A stretch of 64,000 bases of DNA from Glomus cerebriforme. Its lineage: Eukaryota > Glomeromycota > Glomeromycetes > Glomerales > Glomeraceae. Both the position numbers and the translations under genes were made by a program. The notes beneath the pieces were generated by a model. That model made no database searches. It had not been told where the DNA came from and worked only from the letters and a program-made list of their open reading frames with translations. Positions 24,424 to 36,025 of the stretch are shown here, in pieces (position 1 is the first letter of the stretch; the number at the start of each line of letters is the position of its first letter). The stretch covers positions 3,647 through 67,646 of the forward strand of contig QKYT01000349.1 in NCBI GenBank assembly GCA_003550305.1, in the 5' to 3' direction.

Positions 24424-26188
24424 ATGAAGATATTTACTGGAGACGAGGCTGGACTGATTAAATGTAAGCTGCTAAATTATTTTAACGTAAATGATTTACT
24501 AATTAATGCTTTTCTTTAGCAATTACAATTTCAGAAAAATCAAAAGACAACATATCATCGCCTATTGTTAAAATATGGGGAAAAATCGACCGAAGTAAAA
24601 GCATACAATTAATGTATTATACAGCTAATAAAAAGGTATTTGCCTTGAATTAATTCAACAATTTTAGTGATATTATAATAAATTGTTTTTTTTATTCAGT
24701 TAGTAGTTGCACGAAAAAATGGACAAATAAACATTCATGATCCAAACGAAGGTAAAATGTGCCAAGAATTCTTTGAAACTCAGGTTGTTGGGGGACATAA
24801 GTCAAGTGCGCGATTCGTAGGTTTATTTGCTAATAACAGGCAGGATTAATAATTTATCTAAGTGAAACTATATATCTATGAAAAATAACTCGGCTAATTT
24901 TTTTTTTTTAAAAAATTAGCATGTTGGTGACGTGTACCGACAAGGGTATCGTACGGTATCAATCCATTTTAGAAGATAAAGTATGAACGACTTTCTTTCT
25001 ATCAATTGTACAATAATAATGAACCTTTGTGAGAGAACTTATGTGTATTTTTTAATTGATTTACTTAGTCATCTGCGACAGGAACAACCCTCACTCTTGT
25101 ACCAGACTTGTGTCGATTGAGAGTTCATTCAAAAGAACATCATATATTTGCTTGCGGAGGCAGGGAACGCGAATTGTCTGTGTGGGATATAAATGCTTAC
25201 AAAGAAGGAACTTGTTTTATGAAAACTCAAAAAGAAAAAGAATCTAAGGCAGGTTTAGTTTGGATGTCGAAAAACGTAAGCCATGATTATTTGGATTTAC
25301 GTGTTCCAGTATGGATTACCGATTTACAATTTCTTAATGATCAAGAAACAACGAAACTTGTAGTTGGCACTAAATATCATCAGGCATGAAAATTTTTTCT
25401 TGCGTCATAAAGATTTTAGAAATTTTTAATTTCTGATTACATTTTCATTTGTATAGATTCGAATATATGATACTAAAGTAAAACGTCGACCAGTTTCCGA
25501 TTTTAACATTGGAGATAATCCAGTTGTATCGTTAATTGTCGGCCGCAATTCAAAGTAAGGACTTATTTTTTTTACGTCATATTTACTGGTGCATTTATTA
25601 ACAATTTTTCTAGTGAAATCTTTTTCACAGATACAATCGGTAATGTTTTCTCGGTGGATATGAGGACAGGTATTTATAATACTCTTTATATTCTGTGTCA
25701 AATGAATTTTAAATTATTTTTTTTTATTTATAGGCAAAATTTTAGGACAGTTTAAAGGTGAGAAATTTATATAATAATAAATATAATAAATATTAATATA
25801 TATGATTCATGTATTTATATTGTATTTATTATGCAGGTTTTGCCGGTTCAGTGACTAGCTTGGCAGTTGCAACCGAATCATCATTATTGGCCACAGTCGC
25901 AATGGACCGATTTTTACGCATACACGAAATTGGAGCCTCGCGTAAGCTTATAAATAAAGTATATTTAAAACAACGACTCACTTATATGGTGGTTGATGAA
26001 TCAGAAGGTATAATTTGACGCGTATTTTTTCTAGCATTTATGATTCTCTATTCTTATATTATTTATTTTTACAATATGATATCCTAGGAGATAACAAACA
26101 AGAACTCGAAAAATATGATTCAGAAGAAGAAAAAATTTGGGAAAATATGGAAGAAGTCAAACCGAAGAAGAGAAAAACCAAGCACTGA
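24424..26188 (+). CDS. NSA1: Ribosome biogenesis WD-repeat protein Nsa1/WDR74
   Basis: Ten exons (24424-24463, 24520-24635, 24700-24839, 24920-24980, 25069-25383, 25457-25554, 25614-25669, 25734-25757, 25837-26007, 26088-26188) give 373 aa. The protein is a single beta-propeller with stretches typical of the family: LVVARKNGQINIHD, RVPVWITDLQFL, YHQIRIYDTKVKRRPV and AMDRFLRIHE, then an acidic-basic tail ending KPKKRKTKH. Nsa1/WDR74 is part of a pre-60S particle with the AAA-ATPase Rix7/NVL in the nucleolus. Two introns (24840-24919 and 25384-25456) need GC donors to keep frame and homology. Confidence 0.93.
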
Positions 26189-26307
26189 TATAAATATTAA
26201 ATAAATATTTATTCAACTAAAAGATAAAATTATTCAATCTCTTATCTAGCGCGTTTAAAAAATGCCTTTATTATAAATCAATTGAATGCAAAGTTGTTAA
26301 TAATTAT

Positions 26308-26865
26308 TTAAAATCCTTTCTTTGCCAACCATTCCTTTACCATCAAGCCATGTCGTCCCTTAATAATTACATGATTATTTGTATGATTGACTCTAATTAA
26401 GTTTTTATCTCGAGAACAATGAAAAAGCTCTTTTCGTATATCATTGCAGAGAGCCTAGTTGACACGATGAAGAAATATGTCAGTAATTAATTGTTCATTA
26501 AAAAAAAAATAATAGGTTAAATTTACCTCACTATCTCCTTCAATCCTGCTTATTTCTGTCAGCACACGCGTTCCACCATTTCTAATATCTATATAAACTG
26601 GCAGTTCTTTCATTTGAGTTCGAGCGACGAAATAAGGATATTGAACATATTTTATCTGTTGTTGAAATGATTGTGAATATGGCTGTTTCCATGTTGAATT
26701 TTGTCCAATCCCCGAAGACGTCACTATTAATTGGGCAATTAATCCAATTAATCATTAATGATAAAGCATGTTTTGAAAAAAGAAATTACCGTATTTAGAC
26801 GGATTTGACTTTGAATGAATAGAACGGGTGGAAATTATACGAGAGAATGTTAAAACTTGCAACAT
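26308..26865 (-). CDS. IMG2: Mitochondrial large-subunit ribosomal protein mL49 (Img2)
   Basis: Three exons (26865-26790, 26723-26527, 26454-26308) give 139 aa. The N-terminus (MLQVLTFSRIISTRSIH) is a typical mitochondrial presequence: Arg and Ser, no acidic residues. The body has PYFVARTQMKELPVYIDIRN, GGTRVLTEISRIEGD and a C-terminal VNHTNNHVIIKGRHGLMVKEW, matching Img2/mL49. It works in the mitochondrial large ribosomal subunit. The convergent NSA1 stop is 119 bp away, and the divergent VPS45 start is 136 bp away. Confidence 0.93.
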
Positions 26866-27001
26866 TTTTCTTAGGAAAAAACATGCGTATACAGGTATTT
26901 ATTCGAGGTTAGTTCAGATCCGTTACACAAACTCGACAGTTAATTTTTCCGCATCATTAAAAACTGGGTTAACCAAATTTTTAACTAACTTTAGTGATCA
27001 A
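26866..27001. promoter_or_regulatory. 136-bp divergent promoter, IMG2/VPS45
   Basis: Only 136 bp separates the start codons of IMG2 (minus) and VPS45 (plus). An open frame runs through it on the plus strand, but the VPS45 homology starts at the ATG at 27002, so this is probably leader and promoter. No strong motif was recognised. Confidence 0.55.
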
Positions 27002-29475
27002 ATGGACATCGTAAAGTCAGTGCAGAATTATATTAATAAGATGGTCAACGAAGTAACAGGCATGAAGGTGTTGCTTCTTGATTCCGAGACGGTTGGTGTT
27101 CAATTAAACATTATTAATAAATTTCAATTGTATTTCGAACCTGCAGTAAATAAACCCAATGTCTTATTAGACTCCGATTATTTCGAACGTAATGACTCAA
27201 TCTAGCCTCTTATCGCACGAAACTTATCTTGTCGATCGGATCGATAATAGAAATCGCGATAGGATGCGGCACCTTAAGTGCATTTGTTTTCTAAGACCTA
27301 CTAGTGAGACCATACAGTTGTTGGTCGAGGAACTCAGAGATCCCAGCTATGGCGATTATTATTTATGTAAGGGTTAATTGCAATTTATCACTTCGTATTT
27401 TTACGAATTAAAGAATTTGTTGTTTATTCTCAGATTTTAGCAATACATTGAATAAATCATCAATCGAAAGATTAGCTGAGGTGGACGAACACGAAGTTGT
27501 TCGCGAAGTGCAGGTATCAATCTTAGTTTGTTATTTGTCACGATTCACTGGGCAATTACTAACATTAGATTCTTTTCGCTTATTTCATTTAGGAATATTT
27601 CGCAGATTATTGTGCGATCAATCCTGATTTTTACTCTCTGAATCTTTCTCTGCCGCAATATAAGCTTTATGGTGATTCACAAAACACTTGGGAGAGTAAA
27701 ACATTTCAGCGTGTTGTTGAGGGTGTCCTTGCTGTTTTACTTTCTTTAAAGAAAAAACCCTTGATACGTTACGAGAATATGAGTGCTATGGCAAAACAGC
27801 TTGCAAAAGAAGTTCATGTATGTCATATATTTCAATCTCTATAAAATTGCGTGGATTTTATAACAATTTTATTTCTATTTATAGTATAATATTCAAAAAG
27901 AAGGACAGCTATTTGACTTTCGTCGAACGGATACTCCACCAATATTACTTATATTAGATCGTCGAAACGATCCAGTAACGCCTTTATTATCACAATGGAC
28001 TTACCAAGCAATGGTTCATGAATTACTTGGTATTCATAATGGTCGTGTAGATTTATCGGATGTTCCTGATATACGTCCGGAATTGAAGGTTTGTATGTAT
28101 GCTAGAAAATTTTTCTTTTGCTCTTTTTTATTCTATTATCTTCAAAAGACTGACTAAAAATCATCATCTTTTTTTTGAAAGGAAATTGTCCTTTCTAGAG
28201 ATCAAGACCCATTTTACAAAAAAAATATGTATTTGAATCTTGGAGATCTTGGTGCTAACATCAAATCATATGTTGAGGAGTATCAAACCAAAACTAAATC
28301 AAGTATAAACATTGAGTCAATCGCTGATATGAAGCGATTTGTAGAAGAATACCCTGAATTTAGAAAGTTATCGGGTAACGTGAGCAAACACGTAGCTTTG
28401 GTTAGCGAATTAAGTCGTCTCGTGGAACAAGAAAATCTATTAGAAGTTAGTGAATTGGAACAGAGTCTAGCCTGTTATGAGCAACATGGCAACGATCTAA
28501 AAGTAGGGATACGTTTGAATGTTTTTTTTAATCTTCGAATGTAACTTAATAACAAACATAAATTTCCTCACAGAATTTACAAAAGCTTATAGAAAATCCT
28601 AAAGTATCAGACGACAGTAAGATTAGATTAGTTTCATTATATTCCTTGCGGTATCAAAGATCACCTAATAATGCTATTACCTCATTAATCGATTTGTTAC
28701 ATCATAATGGTGTGAGCGAGCGTAAAATTTCTGTATGTATTAACGTTGGATGAATTCATTTATTATTATTATTATTATTAAACCTTAAAATCTTCTTAGT
28801 TGGTCGGCTCAATGTTAGAATTTGCTGGTTCTGATCAAAGACAAGATGATCTATTCTCCAATGAGAGTTTGCTATCCAAAGGGCGAAATGTTTTTAAAGG
28901 ATTGAAGGTTGATATAAATTTATAATTTACTACGTTATTTATTATATTACTCACGTGCAATATTTATTAGGGAGTTGAGAATGTATATACACAGCATTCT
29001 CCACATCTTACGCAAACACTTGAATATTTAATTAAAGGCAAATTGAAAGAAACTAGTTATCCATTTATTGAAGGATCGACCAAAGACAGGTAATATATTG
29101 ATTGATTTATGTGATGAATCGTTAAATAATTTTTAATTAAAGTTTATAAATCGAAATAGACCACAAGATATTATTATATTTATGGTCGGTGGTGTCACTT
29201 ATGAAGAGGCTCGTCATATTGCTCAAATAAATGCATCAGCTGCTGGTGTTCGTGTTGTATTAGGTGGAACTACAGTGCATAATAGTGTTAGGTATGTTTA
29301 ATAGGATCATCTCTTATAAATTATTCATTTAATCTTTACTAACCCTTTTTTTTTTAATAACTTAATATTTATTAGCTTCTTGAATGAGATTCAAGATGCA
29401 TTTTACAGATTTCCTTCGGGTGGTGGTACGAATGCTAGACCAGCACGATTTGGTAAATCTCGTAATGGATATTAA
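27002..29475 (+). CDS. VPS45: Sec1/Munc18-family vacuolar sorting protein Vps45
   Basis: Eleven exons (27002-27091, 27171-27366, 27434-27513, 27593-27817, 27885-28088, 28182-28502, 28574-28732, 28800-28907, 28971-29089, 29160-29291, 29376-29475) give 577 aa, the same length as the yeast protein. Diagnostic stretches include [72 protein letters not shown] and the end [13 protein letters not shown]. Vps45 binds the syntaxin Tlg2/STX16 and controls SNARE assembly in TGN-to-endosome transport. The first intron is fixed by homology: its removal gives [19 protein letters not shown]. Confidence 0.97.
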
Positions 29476-29704
29476 AATGATAAAGTTTTAGACATTTTAA
29501 TATTTGTATATTATGTATTAATGTAAATCTAGCAAGATATGAATTAGAAGGATTTTTAATATTTATTTATATTAATATTATTGAAATATAATCAAAATTA
29601 TTTTAGTGTAATATTTATTATTTCGAAATCTTTTTTTATCATTTATATTGAATTATACGCATTTTATAAAAATTTGTTAATATTAATTATTTAATGTGTT
29701 AAAA

Positions 29705-30146
29705 CTAAATATACTTTGCCTCAATGGATTGATCTGACGAAATTGTAACATTGGGGACAAAATTTTGATCAAGTTTAAACGTAAGATTTTTTAGAGATTT
29801 TAAATCTCGTTCAATTACCTTAATATTGTCTCTCGTTTCCTTATAACAAAGAAAAACCATTAAATGAATATAATGAATATATACTACATAATCTTTATAA
29901 ACATTTCTTATGTACAGACCTCGATAGATTTTTGCATTTTGGATAAACTGTCAGAAGTTTGTGTTAGGGTACGAGATATGTTAGTTAATTGGCCATTTGA
30001 ATTATCAAATAATTCTTGTCGTAATTTTTGACTTGATTCATCTAATAATTTTTTTGATTTATTAATAAAGATAACTGTTGAATTTTATTTAAAAAAAAAT
30101 AATAATAATATATACTTAATTCTTTTTGTAATGGGGTTCTATACAT
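29705..30146 (-). CDS. Small coiled-coil protein, 106 aa, unrecognised
   Basis: Three exons (30146-30116, 30074-29920, 29839-29705; 321 bp) give a 106-aa protein beginning MYRTPLQKEL. Residues about 15-90 are helical with heptad-like spacing (KSKKLLDESSQKLRQELF, then TSDSLSKMQKSIEETRDN and RDLKSLKNL). Size and helix content resemble small complex subunits such as those of BLOC-1, but no family signature is certain. The two introns are 80 and 41 bp; the 41-bp one is short for this genome and is the weakest part. It is convergent with VPS45 (229 bp). Confidence 0.6.
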
Positions 30147-30827
30147 ATCCGGTTTAAAAAACTTTTAATAATAAATAAATTGAATGTAAATTTTACTTAG
30201 GATAAAAATCTTACAAGATCAGAGTTTATATCGAATATGAAATACTGGGATAGTTAATAAATATAGAGTATTGGAGTACATTAACTTAATAAGTATAATT
30301 ATTGTTAAAAATTAAAAAATCCCACTACGGACACAGTATTGCTAAATCTCACTCACGCTTAATTCTGGCCGAACATGATAATTTCGGCCAGAGTTAAGAT
30401 ACGTAAAAAAAAAAAAAAAATTATAATTTCATGTTTTTCTCAAAAACTATCTAATCTAAAAAAAACTTATTATTCTTGTAAATTAGTAGACTAGTAAAAA
30501 ATTTACAAAGTAATTTATTACAATTAAGAATAAACATATATTTTGCATCACTAATATTATATATTAGGCAAGAATAGGTTTATTAATATTATTACAATAT
30601 TGTATTTATAAAAAACAAGAAATGCAACAGATAATTTAATATTTTGACTATTATTATATCTGATAATCTGAAGATACAGTTAATTAATATTATTATAGTA
30701 TATATATAAAAATACTATTATTGCATTATTTAAGTTATTATGTAATTTAGTGCTCTAGTTTAATTTAGATTTTAGACTAAACTGAAAGAACAAATCTGAA
30801 ACCAGTTCAGTTCAAATTTTTTGAAAA
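30147..30827. other. Intergenic spacer upstream of the foldback element
   Basis: 681 bp of AT-rich DNA between the small coiled-coil gene and the repeat element. It contains one clear hairpin (30359-30397, listed separately) and a 15-nt A run. No gene is seen. Confidence 0.5.
30359..30397. repeat. Inverted repeat, 15-bp arms
   Basis: TTAATTCTGGCCGAA is followed after 9 nt by TTCGGCCAGAGTTAA; 14 of 15 positions pair. The arms are far more GC-rich than the surroundings, so this is less likely to be a composition artefact. It lies downstream of no plus-strand gene, so a terminator role is unlikely; it may be the remnant of a small foldback element. Confidence 0.6.
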
Positions 30828-31458
30828 GGGTTTTGTTTTTTATCACACCTGTGATATGTTGCATGGGTCATGCCACTGGATTTTATTGGCTAAAATTTTT
30901 TGCCACACTTGTTTTGTAATACATTAAAATTGCGAAAACGTTTTTTATACAATTGTTTATTTTTTTTTCTTTTATATTTTTTTTTTACTACTTTGAACTT
31001 TAGTTTTGTTTTTTNTTGAAACTTTTTTCCAAATATATATTAAACCTAGGTTAGCTATAATATTCATAAAAAAAAATCATGTTTTTTATAACAGTACTAA
31101 TTTTTGAACTTTTTATTTTTTTGTTTACTAATGTTAGGGCATAATTTCAAACTTTGGACAAAGTAAATCAACTTCCTTTATTAATTGAAAGTTGTTCATG
31201 AGTGCAAAACTGCTAGGATCTCAATTTTTATGAAGGTATAGTTAATACTTATGGAGTTATTCATGTTTTTCATAACAGTACTGACTCACGAATTTTATTT
31301 TTTCTGGTTTGTAACTTTAGAGCATAATTTGAATACTTTGGTCAAAGCAAATCAACTTTTTTTATTAATTAAAAGTTATTTAATAAGTCCAAAACTGCTA
31401 GAATCTCAAGTTTTATAAAGGTACAGTTAATACTTGTGGAGTTATTCATGGTTTTCAT

Positions 31459-32881
31459 TAGTGCTCCTAAAAAAATCTGATTCGATCTGAATTCACAGAT
31501 TTAATCTGAAACGGATTCAGATCAGTTTTGCAAATTTAAGATCTGTGGATCCAATCTGAAAGTGAATAAATCTGATCTGAATCTGATCTAATCGAATCAG
31601 ATCATGGTACAAAAAAATCTGGATCCGATTTGATCAGATTCAGATCTTCATATATTAAATATGATAAAAAAAAATTTTTTTTTTATTTTTATCTTTTTTT
31701 AAAGGCTTTAGAGTCAGAACCTGGATGACTGAACGAACAGTTTCTGAATGAACTAAAGGTGAGTTCATTCTTTTTTTACTTTATTTTTTTTAGGGAAAGT
31801 AATTAACGTTCCCTTTTCTCTTTATTTTTAGGAAACTGGACGAACGGATGAAGCCGAATGAACGGAACTTGAACGAATGAACTAAGAGGTTAGTTCGTTC
31901 ATTTCTTTTCATTTTTTTACTTTTAGGAAACGTAATTAACGTCTCCCTTCTCTTATTTTTAGGAAACTGGATGAACGGACGAAGCCGAACAAATAGAACT
32001 TGAACGAACGAACAAAGTGGTTAGTTCGTTCATTTCTTTCATTTTTTTTTACTTTCAGGAAATGTAATTAACGTCTCCCTTCTTTATTTTTAGAAAACCG
32101 GATGAATGGACGAAGCTGAACAAATAGAACTTAAACGAACGAACTAAGAGGTTAGTTCATTCGTTTCTTTCATTTTTTTACTTTCAGGAAACGTAATTAA
32201 CATTTCCCTTCTTTTTTTTAGGAAACCAGACGAACGGATGAAGCCGAACGACTGGGATCTTGGACGAACGTAAGTTCATTTTTTTACTTTATTAATTATT
32301 AGGAAAAGTAATTAACTTCCCTTTTTTCTTTTTTTTTAGGAAACTGGATGAACGGACGAAGCCAAATGAACAGAATTTGAACGAATGAACTAAGAGATTA
32401 GTTCGTTCATTTCTTTCATTTTTTTACTTTCAGGGAACGTAATTAACGTTTCCCTTCTCTTTTTTTTAGGAAACCAGATGAACGAACGAACTAAAAGGTT
32501 AGTTCGTTCATTTCTTTTATTTTTTTTACTTTCAGAGAATGTAATTAACGTTTCCCTTCTCTTTTTTTTTAGGAAATCGGACGAACAGACGAAGCCGAAT
32601 GATTGGGATCTTGGACGAACGTAAGTTCATTTTTTTTATTTTATTAATTATTAGGGAAAATAATTAACTTTCCTTTATGTTCAGATCGGTTCAGTTTTAG
32701 ATCTAAATCAGTTTCAGTTCAGTTCAGTTTCAGATTAATTAGATTCAAATCTGAATCAGTTTCAGATCGGTTCAGATCAGATTTAGTCAGATTCAGATCA
32801 GTTCAGATCTGTTTCAGACCGGATTCAGATCAGATCAGATTTAAATCAAATCTGATCTGAACCGATCTGTTCGGAGCACTA
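31459..32881. mobile_element. Non-autonomous hAT-like element nested in the foldback element
   Basis: 1,423 bp begins TAGTGCTCC and ends GGAGCACTA (9-bp perfect terminal inverted repeat) and is flanked by an 8-bp duplication GTTTTCAT (31451-31458 and 32882-32889). Eight-bp duplications and TA-N-G-type ends are the signature of hAT transposons. Sub-terminal regions are packed with CAGATC/GATCTG-type motifs in both orientations, as hAT transposase-binding regions often are. Removing the insert restores TTATTCATG-GTTTTCATAACGG, which matches sister units of the host element (31261 onward). There is no transposase frame. Confidence 0.88.
31830..32662. repeat. Minisatellite inside the hAT-like element, about 7 units of 103-132 bp
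   Basis: Units start near 31830, 31960, 32092, 32219, 32338, 32468 and 32571 with TTTTTAGGAAAC-GGA-GAACGGA and carry GAAGCCGAA, GGTTAGTTCGTTCATTTCTTT and GTAATTAACGTTTCCC. Several units look like an exon between a polypyrimidine-AG and a GTAAGT (for example TTGGACGAACGTAAGTTC). No conserved reading frame runs through them. Confidence 0.75.
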
Positions 32882-34243
32882 GTTTTCATAACGGTACTAA
32901 CTCAAAAATTTTATATTTTTTCTGTTTTGTAATTCAGAGCATAATTTGAGTACTTTAGTCAAAGTAAATCAACTTTTTTTATTAATTAAATATTATTCAG
33001 CAGGTCAACTGCTAGGATCTCAATTTTCAAAGTATAATTAATACTTATGGAATTATTTACATTTTTTATAATAGTACTAACTTTCAAATTATTTATTTTA
33101 TAACATATTTATTTAGCTTCACAATATTTGAGCATTCTAAATTATACTTAAAAAAATGTAATTTATTGAATTTTTTGAATACATTACAAACTTTTTTATT
33201 AAGATGGTTAAATCCCAAAATTTAAACACAAAACATCAAAAAGAAATATTAATAATGATTTAAGAATGATATTTTAAAATTAAAAGACTGTATAATAATT
33301 CTAATAAAGTTAAAAACATGTAGAAATACAAGGGATAAAAGAAAGAGAAGTTAAGATATAAGTAGTTTTAAAAAACAACTTTACTTAAGCAAAAAATGCT
33401 TAAAATACATTCTGAAGTTCCAGAATGAAAAAAAATAAAATTCGTGAATTAGTACCATTATAAAAACTATGAATAACTCCACAAGTATTAACTGTACCTT
33501 CATAAAAATTGAGATCCTAGCAGTTTTGGACTCGCTGAACAACTTTAAATTAATAAAGGAAGTCAATTTGCTTTGACCAAAGTACTCAAATTATGCTCTG
33601 AAGTTACAAAATGAAAAAAATATAAAATTCGTGAGTCAGTACCATTATGAAAACCATAAATAACTCCACAAATATTAACTGTACCTTCATGAAAATTGAG
33701 ATCCTATCAGTTTCAGATCTACTGAACAACTTTTAATTAATAATGGAAGTCGATTTGCTTTGTCCAAAAGTGTAAAATTACACCCTAACATTAGTAAACA
33801 AAAAATAAAAAGTTCAAAAATTAGTACTGTTATGAAAAATGTGATTTTTTCCATAAATATTACAGCTAACCTCATGAAAATTGAAATGTATAGGTTTAAT
33901 ATATATTTGGAAAAAAGTTTCAATAAAAAACAAAACTATTTCAAAGTTCAAAGTAGTAAAAAAAATATAAAAGAAAAAAAACCAATTGTATAAAAAAGGT
34001 TTTGTGATTTTAATGTATTACAAAACAAGTGTGGCAAAAAATTTTAGCCAATAAAAATTCAGTAACGTGACCATGAGACGGTGCGATAAAAAACAAACCC
34101 CATAATTCGGCTTCTCTGTTCAGGTCATACAGATGAGGAACTGCGGACGTTTTTAGGTTAACTGGAAATCCACTCTTAAAGCTTTAACGATCACATGCAG
34201 CTTGTACATCACTTATTTAAATTTCAACCCCCCATTTTTTTAA

Positions 34244-34249
34244 ACGCGT
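34244..34249. promoter_or_regulatory. MluI cell-cycle box (ACGCGT) upstream of RFA2
   Basis: ACGCGT lies 15 bp before the RFA2 start codon; a second copy is at 34296-34301 in its first intron. In yeasts the MBF complex acts on ACGCGT to give G1/S expression of replication genes. By base composition alone about three such hexamers are expected in the whole window, so the placement rather than the count is suggestive. Confidence 0.45.
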
Positions 34250-34263
34250 TTTTATTTACAAAA

Positions 34264-35537
34264 ATGTCAGGTAAGTAAGAACATATTTATATTTGACGCG
34301 TTTTGCTTTCATTAATTGCATGCTACGTTTCAAGGATATAGCAATTACGCTACGTATTCTTCAACCGAGCAGTCTTATGGAACGTACGGAACAGGCGAAT
34401 ATAGTAGCAATATTGGCGGTGGTTTCATAAAATCCGAGGAAGGCTCAAGTTCTTCTAAGGGCTCACAGGTATATATAATAAAGAGTTAGAATTCCAATGG
34501 CAAAAATAGCATTTCACATTACTGTTTACACTCAACTAGGAAAATGGCCGTCGTAACAATAATCTTAGACCAGTAACTATCAAACAATTACACGAGGCAA
34601 CTTTAATTAGTGATAATTCCGTATCAATAGATGGACTTGAACTTCGTGTCGTATGTATTAAGAAATTATGTGATTTAATTTCAGATTAAATAATTCGTAA
34701 TTTATTTGTATTAGATCAAAATTGTTGGTATTGTTAAATCAAAGACCCCTCGTCACCAAGGCCTTGATTATGTGGTAGATGATGGTACTGGATTTATCGA
34801 TGTAAAAGTATGGCACGATGGTAGCGAAGAAACTAATGTCAACAAGAAAATTGATCTTACGTAAGATTAAAGAAAAAAGGTGTTTTTTTTTTTTAAAAAA
34901 AAAAGATATTAATTTGGATCTATTTTATTGCAGTGTCAATACCTATGCCAAATTTTTTGGAAATTGTAGAATATTTGCCAATAAAAAACATGTTGCAGCG
35001 CATATTGTTCGTCCTATTGAGGATCATAATGAAATAAGTTATCATATGGCTGAAGTTATTTATGCACATTTGTACTTGACTAAAGGATTGAACAATCCAT
35101 CAAATAATCAATTGGTAATTAAAACTGTGATATGTGTTTCTTATAATATTTTTTATTTTAACCTATTTTATTTTATAGGTATCAAATAGTTCTACATATG
35201 AATACCAATCAAGAAATTCTTCTAGTTACGTTGGTAATCAAGCTACTACACAATTACATAAAGATATATTTGATCTCATAAGCAAACAAAATCATACTCA
35301 AATGGGGGCGGATGTGAATGACATTGCACAAAAACTTGCATTCCAATATGGTTCTGATCAGGCTGTGAAGTAAGTAAACAATTTTTGGTCATTGTTAATA
35401 TTACAAATTACAAATAACATAATTTATAATTTATAATAAAAAAAACAATAAATAGGTTTGCTATAGAAGATATGGTTGGAGAAGGTCAACTTTACGTCAC
35501 GAGCGATGATAATCATGTAAAAACGACAGGAAATTAG
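34264..35537 (+). CDS. RFA2: Replication protein A 32-kDa subunit
   Basis: Seven exons (34264-34270, 34335-34468, 34540-34650, 34715-34860, 34934-35114, 35179-35369, 35456-35537) give 283 aa. The first exon holds only 7 coding bases. The N-terminus is Ser/Tyr/Gly-rich, like the phosphorylated tail of RPA32. The OB fold covers about residues 55-175 (LRPVTIKQLHEA, LRVIKIVGIVKS, DYVVDDGTGFIDVKVW, NTYAKFFGNCRIF). The C-terminal winged helix covers about 215-283 (HKDIFDLISKQ, GADVNDIAQKLAF, AIEDMVGEGQLYVTSDDNHVK). It is the middle subunit of the single-stranded DNA-binding RPA trimer. Confidence 0.97.
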
Positions 35538-36025
35538 TATGTCGTGTCAGCACAGTGCAGCATTCATGTGATTAGTCAATTGTTTTTTTTAAAAAAATAA
35601 ATAAATAAATAAATATATATATTTGCTGCTTCTTTTCATCATTCGTTTCTGGTGGACAAAAGATAATAATTATTTTCCTTATAAATGGAAACACGTAACA
35701 GTTTATGTATGCTTCAAAGCATAGATGCTATCATATTTTACCTGTTACCCATATTTTGAATTGAGATTTTATACAAAGGAAAACCATAGATCTAAATAAA
35801 AGCGAAATTTTTTGTCTTCTCGAGTATTAGCAAATGTCACTTCCAACCCGATACAAATATATTGGATATGTAAGACACTTATTTTTTATTAATTCACTTT
35901 GAGTTAAGTCAGTTGTTAATATATATTAAATTTTAAATTTCTAGAGTCATTAATTATCTATATAAATTATACACCGAATGTCTTTATCATGATAATTAAT
36001 TCTTTAATAACAAACTAAACAGCAA
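35538..36025. other. Convergent intergenic spacer, RFA2/PIP-box gene
   Basis: 488 bp with an AAAT/AT microsatellite near 35598-35622. No gene is seen; it holds the two 3' UTRs. Confidence 0.5.

Larger units (their letters stand above)
30828..34101. mobile_element. Foldback element with long inverted terminal arms
   Basis: The two ends are inverted copies: GGG-TTTTGTTTTTTATC at about 30828 against its complement ending near 34101, followed by TTTTATTGGCTAAAATTTTTTG, CCACACTTGTTTTG, the Phe/Leu-like T-rich block and units of about 185 bp containing GCTAGGATCTCAATTTT and GGAGTTATTCATG. Homology of the arms extends for roughly 600-700 bp each. Removing the nested hAT-like element (31459-32881) leaves about 1.85 kb. 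No open frame of transposase size is present, so it is non-autonomous. I could not find a convincing target-site duplication. Its right end is about 160 bp from the RFA2 start codon. One N at 31015. Confidence 0.8.

Noticed and set aside
30359..30397. Hairpin as transcription terminator
   Set aside because: Intrinsic terminators are not used by RNA polymerase II, and no plus-strand gene ends here.
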